Shown: piece by piece, positions 56,840 through 64,000 of the stretch | Numbering within the stretch: the stretch's first letter is position 1 | How the letters are laid out: every line of letters starts with the position of its first letter | From: Saururus chinensis | Lineage: Eukaryota; Streptophyta; Magnoliopsida; Piperales; Saururaceae | Assembly (NCBI GenBank): GCA_035235625.1 | Contig: CP141142.1 | Span: forward strand, 13,980,995 to 14,044,994 | Length of the DNA: 64,000 bases | Direction: 5' to 3' | The notes under the pieces: model-generated | The model's input: the letters and a program-made list of their open reading frames with translations, nothing else | Database searches by the model: none | Told to the model about the DNA's origin: nothing | Made by a program: the position numbers and the translations under genes

Positions 56840-57499
56840 AACCTGAGCCATTTCTATTTTTGGGAATAAGCTAAGGAGGAGAGATCAGGCCTAATCCCCA
56901 ATTAGGCCTGGATTAGAAGGTGTTTAAGGTAAGCCTACTCTAATTAAGCACTAAACCCTAGTTTTTTTCTTAATCTCTTCTAAATCTACCATTTTCCCTT
57001 TGTTTCAATTCATTTTTGGACATCAAAAACTATTGATTTATATTTTACTACAAACCCTAACTTTCAAAATCCGATTTTTATGTTCAACAAGCCCTAGATC
57101 TAAGTTTTAATTAGGGATTTCTTTGGTGAATCGATTTTAATGGAGTTTAATCCAAACTCTATGTTTCTATAAGGTTTTCAAGAAGGGTGACCACCAAATC
57201 CAAGTCTAATCAAGGGATAAGGTAATGTACTTTCAAAATTTTAGTTTATCCATGGTAAAACTCTTGATTTTTGGCTTATTTTGAATGGAGTTACTAGATT
57301 TGGTGTGTTAATGGCATGATTAGAAAATGGTAATCTTTAATCCCGATTTTATAGGGTTTCATCTTATTATGATATGGTTTAACATTCTGGAAGTCATGGA
57401 GGACTTTTGATGATAATTAGGGTATTAGATGATGATTTGAAGTGTTATCAATGGTGTTTCGGTTTGAAATTGCGAAAGGAAGAAGATGGTCAGTTCTGC

Positions 57500-57690
57500 C
57501 TTGTTGGCGTTCGAACGGCCCTTCTGGGTGTTCGAATGGCCCTTTTGGGCGTTCGAACGGCAACACTGTCGGATTGATAGATTTTTAGTTCAACCGATCG
57601 AATGGCCTGCTCGGCATTCGAACAGCCAAACTGTGAATTTGAATTTTTCCCGTTTAGCCGATTGAATGGCCTGAAGGGCGTTCGAACGGC
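57500..57690. repeat. GTTCGAAC palindrome cluster in copy E
   Basis: Seven sites of the type GCGTTCGAACGGC, or close variants, within 190 bp. They are mostly spaced by about 22-30 bp and joined by CTTCTGGG-like linkers. Related sites occur at 1509-1600 in an unrelated LTR. Confidence 0.8.
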
Positions 57691-58724
57691 TACACAACAA
57701 AAAAATTTTGTTGTTCACATGATGTTTATTTTGATGGTTCCACTTTAACTTGCCAATTTTATATGAATGTGGTATTTTGAGCTATATTATGCTACTGGAA
57801 AGGCATGCTATTGAGGTTATAAAGTTGGAATATATGATTAGAGATTTTATGGAATGACTTATGTTTTATGGCGTGATGTTGGAATTGTCATCTTGAAATT
57901 GTGAATGGTTGATTCCCTATGGTTAGACATATTTTCAGTAGGACTACAACCTATTATTGGATTGATTTGTTAAGATAGAATGTGGTTAGTTGATGTGTGG
58001 ATGTTGGTGAATGCCATGATTTAAGGATGAAATGAATGATCTTATGTATGTTTAGCCTTTGTAGTTGAGTTTTGATTTGAGTTATGATTTCAACGATTCT
58101 TCTCCTATGATTTCCGCTGGAATTCATGATTAGATGTTAATTCACATGTGTAGAGTAGTAGTGAGTTAATTTCAAGCATGTTGAAATGCATTTAGTGAAG
58201 TACTTCTACTAGGTACACACACATGTAGGGGTTTAAAGATGATGGTGAAGCTTGATTTTATGATTATGAATGATGCAATAGGGGCTGATGAGAGCACTTA
58301 TCATGGATTAGGATTCATGTATGTCTTACCTATGTATGTATCATGCTGCATGCATCATAAAAATATATTTCCAATTGAGGCTTCATTGAGGTTAATCGAA
58401 CTTGACCGATTGGATGCAATGTGGCAAAATTGTGTGCCGGATTGATTGGTCGTGGATTAATCGTAAGTTGATTGGTTTGAAAGGACATGTTTTGATTTGT
58501 GTTCCTGTATGGAATGAGTGCACTCCCCGGGTTGAGTCTAGTTAAATGGAGTTAAGTAGGGATGAGTTGTGTACTTGTCTTGCGGATTGAGATTATTTAT
58601 GATTCGCTGGACCTTGAGAATCCAGCTGGTTCATCCGAGTGCACCAACTTGCTAGGTGTTGCTGCTTGGGACTTTAGTCTTGACAAGCAGGGTTGCCCGG
58701 GTGTTTAGACTTGATGGGCAGGCG

Positions 58725-58925
58725 TTGCTCGAAGGCGTTGGCCTTGAGGAGCAGGAGTTGCTCGAAGGCGTTGGCCTTGAGGAGCAGCAGTTGCTCGAAG
58801 GCGTTGGCCTTGAGGAGCAGGAGTTGTTCGAAAGCGTTGGCCTTGAGGAGTAGGAGTTGCTCGAAGGCATTGGCCTTGAGGAGCAGAAGTCACTCGTAGG
58901 TGTTGGCCTTGAGGAGCATGTCTAT
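58725..58925. repeat. 33-bp minisatellite, about 6 copies, in copy E
   Basis: Unit 'TTGCTCGAAGGCGTTGGCC' plus 'TTGAGGAGCAGGAG'. Units 1-4 are nearly identical. Because 33 is a multiple of three, all frames on both strands stay open and give false repetitive proteins. Confidence 0.9.
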
Positions 58926-59049
58926 TTGATAAGTGTTTGCTCGAGGGCTCCGGTCTTGAAGAGCAGGTTTATTCTCTATGGGTATGGACTTGCATGTCGG
59001 ACTAGTGTGCGTGTGTGACACTTATACATGCATGATGAATGAGAATGTT

Positions 59050-59325
59050 GATGCATGATGGAATATGTATGTTAGAGATACATTCATGCAGGTTGTTATG
59101 ATGTGATGCATGAGGGAATATGTATGTTAGAGATACATTCATGCAGGATGTTATGATGTGATGCATGAGGGAATATGTATGTTAGAGATACATTCATGCA
59201 GGTTATTATGATGTGATGCATGATGGAATATGTTTGTTAGAGATACATTCATGCAGGTTATTACGATGTGATGCATGATGGAATATGTATGTTAGAGATA
59301 CTTTCATGTAGGTTGTTATGATGTG
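59050..59325. repeat. 55-bp tandem array, 5 copies, in copy E
   Basis: Units start at 59050, 59105, 59160, 59215 and 59270 with 'GATGCATGAKGGAATATGTA', then 'TTAGAGATACATTCATGCAGG'. They differ by only a few bases. Confidence 0.92.
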
Positions 59326-59962
59326 AATGGCATTATGTGGATTATGCACAAAGATGCAGTTTTAGGTGATTTGTATGTGTGATCAGAAAATGATGTACCT
59401 TGTCAATCTTTGATCTGAATGATTATATTGCTATGCTATTGTATTTTCGATATTGATAGTGATATTAAAAACCATTGCTGAGTTTGTTAAACTCACCCCT
59501 CTTTCTTGTGTTTTGTTTTGGGGCTGCGTGGTGCGATACGCAGACGGACAGGATCTCCTCTTTGAGGAAGGGTCGGAGATGACTTGGATGTGATCGTGGA
59601 GATCGTTGTGTGACTTATTTTCCTTTGGTTTTATGCTTTATGTTTAGAATCAGTTGTGTAGGATTCTTTGTTTTGGATTTATGTCACATTTTGCAGTTGT
59701 GATGCTTAAGACTTATTTTGAGCCAATGTGGGCCATAGTTAACTAAGCATGTGGGTTTGAGATTAGTCGTTTATTTTGAGTTAAGTGACTCTCTTTCTTT
59801 CCTTTTTATTTACTCTTGGTCAAAGGATTGTGCGTACTCCGTAATTCTGTTAATCGCCCGTGGTTAGGGTTAAGTCTTTCGCTAAATCGTTTCTCAATTT
59901 CCCTTCGTCGCCCTTGGACAGGGTTCGGCTCGGGTCGGGCATCACCGGGGCGTGACACATAC

Positions 59963-60365
59963 ACATTCATACATACTTCAAAAATGCATGCTAGCCATCA
60001 CTAGCACATGCATAATCCATACATACTTCAAACATGCATGCTAGCCATCACTAGCACATGCATACACATTCATACATACTTCAAACATGCATGCTAGCCA
60101 TCACTAGCACATGCATAATTCATACATACTTCAAAAATGTATGGTAGCCATCACTAGCACATGCATACACATTCATACATACTTCAAGCATGCACACTAG
60201 CCATCATTAGCACATGCATAATCCATACATACTTCAAACATACATGCTAGCCATCACTAGCACATACATAGCTTACCAACAAACATGCTAGCCATCACTA
60301 GCACATACATACACATTCATACATACTTCAAACACATACGCTAGCCATCACTAGCACATACATAC
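59963..60365. repeat. CTAGCCATCACTAGCACATGCATA array (copy C)
   Basis: About eight units of 45-60 bp with core 'CTAGCCATCACTAGCACAT' and 'CATACATACTTCAAACATGCATG'. Element E landed within it. The same array in copy B was hit by element F. Confidence 0.85.
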
Positions 60366-62201
60366 ATCCAACATACTTACAACCAACATGCATGTCATAT
60401 GCATTTCAACATGACATAATTCATCCGCTTACATCATGCAAACGGATCATAAGCTAACATCCATAGCATTCAATCATATAGTCCTAGCATGCTGCTACTC
60501 ATTCAAAGCATGCTATCATAAAATTACGAGTTCAAAGCTCCCTTACCTTGTAATCATGATGTTTGTTGGCGAGCACTTTACGGTGGAGGCATCGGCAGTA
60601 GAGTTGGCGGCCAAAACTGTTGCCTAGCTGAGAGAGTTGCTATCCCAAGGATTTTAGGAAGTACCGGAAAGAATCATGGCCAAATGAGGTGTCAGAAGTC
60701 AATGTGGCAAAATTCGTGATCCATGGCGGCAAACTAGGGCGGCCTGGAGAAATGTCGTGCCAACATAAGTGGCGGTGCGACCATAAGTCGAGGGTGTACT
60801 CATTGAAGATCGGCCGGCCGCAAGACATCGAAATTAGCCATGGAAAGCACCCATGGCGATGATTTCGCGTCAACAAGGGCCCACATATGGGTGAAGAGCG
60901 TGGGGCAACGCTCGAGGACAAAGGAGGGGTGGTGGATGCTCTAGTGATCAACTCAAATGGTGACGGAGCCATCCGACGGTTAGGCAGCACAAATATGGCA
61001 CCTAAACCCAAACACGCATGCATGGCCACATGCACATGTGGCCAAAAAGGACCTCTCTAGGGGGAGATGGGTCGGACGGTAGTGGCCCAAGGTCCACAAA
61101 GGGGCAACTGAGCTATGGCCAAGAGGTGGTGGCTGATCAAAGAGGCAACATTGCCAATTGCCACCCACAACCAATACATGTTGTGCGGGTGGCTGTGCAT
61201 CTCGCACAGTATAGGGCAAACACAAGCGGCCCATTCCAAGTGGATGTATAATCGGGCCAAGTGGGGTTGACCCTCACTGTCGCAGAGCCCATAGTGGCCA
61301 AATGGCCCATTGCTTGCTGATGGCAACGACCCGAGATGCACCCAAAGCGTCTAATTAGGAGGGGCAAGTCAATAGGCAAAGCGGGGTCAGAAACGGTAAA
61401 CCCCTACCGATACTAGGTCGAGGTAGGCTAGACGGAGTCTGTCCGGTGGCCGGACGACGACCGAAAACACACTGGCGTCAAAAAATGCCATGGACAGTGA
61501 AAGGAGAATGTGAATAAAAACCTGACCAAAGTACCGGTAGCTCACCACGGACTGAAAAAGCATAGCGGCAGCTCTAGCCAGCACCTATGGGTTCCTAGCA
61601 GCCAACTAAACATAGTCTAGTTGAGGGCGGCCGCAAACAACATCAAAATTGCACCCCCACAGCTAAAAAATGGGATTTGAAGGAGAGAAAAACCAAAGAA
61701 AAGTTCGGTACCTTGTGGAGGAGCGAAGAGGCCATGGCGGCAGTCATAGCCAGTACCTACGAACTTGTAGCAGTGAGGCAAAGAGGATCCTAACAAGAAC
61801 TGGTAGAATCCGATGACAGAGGAGGGAGAACAGAACGACCAAGAATGGGCTCGGGTTTTCACTTCTCTCTGGACGTAAATTTTGTTCTTTTGGAAGTTGC
61901 TCCGGGAATCTGGTTGATGGATTTCTTATATATATGTAACATCTTTTTAATTTTTACATCTATGTCCCCAATACACGTTTACTTCTTAGTTACACATTAT
62001 ACCTCCAAAATTTGTGCCGTAAGCGCACAACGAGGCCAGCGGACCGCGACTAAGCCCCACACCCAACTCTATGGGTATAAATATGGGGTAAAATGCACAA
62101 ATACGAATACACTGAAGCATCACATTTTTCAACAAAAAATGACCAAAAAATAGCAGAAAAATCCTAGAAAATCATAGAAAAGTTAGGGACCTTATAGACA
62201 T

Positions 62202-63589
62202 ACATTCATCTTCAAGAGATCATAATAGACAATCATGCAAAAGCTTCCTTGAAAGTAAAACACCCTAGATCACCTGACAACCCATTCAGAGTATAACTGC
62301 ATAATGTCCTACCAGAATTTTATGCTCATCTCACATGACATATGTAAGGCTTAGCTTTCTTAAGCTTTATATAAGATCCATGTAACAAGTGTTAGGCCAG
62401 TGACTCCCAATGCCGTTGGCTCAGGGCACTAGGTGTTAAAGTACCCTTTAGGCTTAATAACTTGAACCAAATAGTCTTCAAGGCTATGCGTGTCATAAAC
62501 TAGTCAACTCCACCTTTTGACTCAAACGCCCTATGCTTAGTGAGGCACGCCAAGTCCCGGTCTACTCAATAGAGAGAGACTTTAATTTTTAGCTCTTTAT
62601 AATTTTTTTCATTCTTTTTTTTTACTCAATTTTTTTCTCTTTTTTTTAGCACATTATACAATCAACCTTAATTATGTTGACAAAAAGTCATGGACTGTTC
62701 TACAAACCAATAATAGTCAAGCCCAAAACTGTATTATGATAACATGAGTACTACTAGATCATGCTGAAGTTTTACTCTCATAAGAAAATAATTACTTAGA
62801 TTCAATGACATCTACCAAGATGTAAGACCATAATCAAGGGCCCAAATTCTCACTTAGACAAATGTCTTTCTTAATTTTTCAAAATAGGAGCACAAGAAAC
62901 CAATATGCCATAATCAAAACTCAAAATCATTAAATATGTCAAGTCATATTGAAAACAGTTTGATATCATTAAACACAGTCACATGTCTAAAAGAAGGATT
63001 GATGTAAATAAGAGAAACCATAAAATAAAATAAATCTAATTAATTTTTTATCAATTTTTATTTTTTAAGTAAAACTAAAACACATAAAATAAAAATCTCT
63101 TTCTACACCCCTAAACCTAAACTAAATATTGTCCTCAATGTATAAAAGAAAATAAATGCAATGCAAATTAAGAAAAGAGGAAAAAGAAGAGATAGTACAT
63201 TGGTTGACGTACTGATGTACATAGCTATCAAAAGAAAAATGGTCAATAAAGCCTAAGCATAGTCACATAAGAGTAAAGCAATAATGAATCATATAAGCAC
63301 ATCCTAATAATGATTAGAGCAGTCGACAAAGATAATAAACTAAAAACCAACAAAGAAAACACTAACTATTAAATTAAAAAAAATAACTATCGAAGCCTAA
63401 AGTTGGGTTACCTTCCAAGAGTGCTAAGTTTACTGTCTTCAGCCCGACACACCTTCATCTAAACTCATCTAGGGTCCTTTAAAGTAATTAACTTTTCTTT
63501 ATCAATTCTACATATCAAATCAGAGTGAGTTAAACAAATATTTAGTGGCTCATCATAATAAATGAGAGGTAAAGCATCCTCAACCAGAA
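62202..63589 (-). other. Non-coding 3' region of minus-strand gypsy element
   Basis: No coding frame. On the minus strand '63430-63400' reads GGAAGGTAACCCAACTTTAGG, and near 63150-63110 'TACATTGAGGACAATATTTAG...TTTAGGGGTGTAG'. Both resemble the sequence after the pol stop codon of Athila/Tat-like elements. The remainder is AT-rich with poly-T stretches (62595-62650). Confidence 0.5.
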
Positions 63590-64000
63590 GTATCATTGAA
63601 GTATGTTAATTTTTTACTTGCATCAAATACATTTAACTCACCAGTCAAGTTCCCAAAAGAAAGCCTCATCATTCCATTCTGATAATTTATTAGAGCATTG
63701 GATGTAGCAAGGAATGGACGACCCAAAATCACAAGGATTTGAGAAGATGCATTAAGAACTGATTATGTGTATAAATTCAACCAAAAAATAGAATTTGTCC
63801 ACTTGAACAAGGACATCTTCAACTATTTCTCGTGGCCTTTTGATCGAGTGGTTAGCAAGTTGAAGTGTGATGTTGGTGGGTTTCAAATCTGCTAGACCCA
63901 ATTGCTCAAAAATAGATAAAGGTAAAAGATTTACACTCACCCCTAAATCAAGCAAAGCTTCTTTAATTCGAAAGTTCCCAATTACTTGAGATATGGTTGG
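63590..64000 (-). pseudogene. Athila/Tat-like gypsy protease fragment (runs off window)
   Basis: Minus-strand reading: 'ISQVIGNFRIKEALLDLGVSVNLLPLSIFEQLGL', then LKPTNITLQLANHSIKRPREIVEDVLVQVDKFYFLVEF. After a frameshift it continues ILVILGRPFLATSNALINY and MMRLSFGNLTGELNVF (to about 63600). This is the aspartic protease domain typical of plant Athila/Tat gypsy polyproteins. The catalytic D-x-G is DLG. The upstream gag lies beyond 64000. RT, RNase H and integrase do not follow. Instead, sequence like the element's 3' untranslated region begins, so pol is deleted or never present. Confidence 0.82.

Larger units (their letters stand above)
56406..59957 (+). mobile_element. Solo LTR, 3.55 kb (family 3-like, copy E)
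   Basis: TGTAAGATCCCTGATC...GGGGCGTGACA with the near-perfect TSD catat/catac (56401-56405 and 59958-59962), inside the CTAGCCATCACTAG array of copy C. A CTATAAAAGGCC box (56828-56839) gives plus orientation. It has GTTCGAAC palindromes (57500-57690), a 33-bp minisatellite and a 55-bp array. No coding, PBS or PPT. 'GCTGAGTTTGTTAAACTCACCCC' near 59475 is a conserved-looking inverted motif close to the 3' end. Confidence 0.82.
54019..62196 (-). mobile_element. Giant solo LTR (family 1, copy C), with nested solo LTR E
   Basis: TGTAATGCCCGC...GGGACCTTATA (final CA mutated to TA) with the perfect TSD gacat (54014-54018 and 62197-62201). Net length without E is about 4.6 kb. It shows the full family order: stem (54535-54560), TTACTCATAC array (54790-55030), 'GCCACTCTTGGGC' and 'CTCTCAATAGAGCATCA' repeats (55320-55600), CTAGCCATCACTAG array (59960-60360) and GC-rich half (60550-61860). 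A minus-strand ATATATATAAG box (about 61930) supports minus orientation. Confidence 0.85.

Noticed and set aside
58650-58900. Repetitive proteins encoded on both strands over the 33-bp minisatellite
   Set aside because: All frames stay open only because the unit length is a multiple of three. There is no start context or conservation.
59050-59325. CRISPR-like regular repeat spacing
   Set aside because: Units are contiguous 55-bp tandem repeats with no unique spacers, in a plant LTR.

Overview
This window looks like nuclear DNA of a flowering plant, probably from a gene-poor, transposon-rich region. The only host-type gene is a decayed CDC20-like cell-cycle gene. Almost everything else is LTR retrotransposon sequence: Ty1/copia, Ty3/gypsy, solo LTRs and a non-autonomous element. 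There are no bacterial operons, rRNA genes or CRISPR arrays, and I recognised no tRNA genes. I found no intact protein-coding gene. Every recognisable coding region carries stops, frameshifts or deletions. All boundaries were read by eye from TG...CA ends, 5-bp target-site duplications (TSDs), primer-binding sites (PBS) and polypurine tracts (PPT).

Layout. 1-5460 is AT-rich with one solo LTR (1089-2518) and a fold-back repeat. 5461-6977 (minus strand) is the C-terminal two-thirds of a CDC20/WD40 pseudogene. Its N-terminal part lies at 29562-29800 (minus). The two are split by one Ty1/copia element (6983-29556, TSD aaaac on both sides). That copia element has been split in turn. It holds a 5.1-kb solo LTR (8246-13363, TSD tatgt) and a second solo LTR of the same group (about 14826-27235). 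The second one contains a solo LTR of another family (18573-26004, TSD aactc), which contains a Ty3/gypsy chromovirus-like element (20178-25542). This is a four-level nest inside a host gene.

30259-34808 is a non-autonomous LTR element: LTR, PBS, about 3 kb of repeat-rich non-coding interior, PPT, start of the 3' LTR. Its 3' LTR is cut by another LTR-type insertion (from 34809), which carries a second gypsy element (35556-40771, TSD gtata). 41919-49930 is another large solo LTR (TSD ataat) holding two smaller solo LTRs, 43303-47072 (TSD gaaac) and 47668-48555 (TSD cttac). 50744-52100 is a truncated copia integrase/RT fragment. From about 52250 to the window end runs a minus-strand Ty3/gypsy element (Athila/Tat-like protease at 63590-64000). 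It is split by a solo LTR (54019-62196, TSD gacat), which itself holds a solo LTR (56406-59957).

The most distinctive content is the group of unusually long solo LTRs (net about 2-5 kb) packed with family-specific minisatellites, and the reconstructable insertion history of the CDC20 locus. I found no convincing new enzymatic or defence system. The novelty is in the structure of these LTR families.
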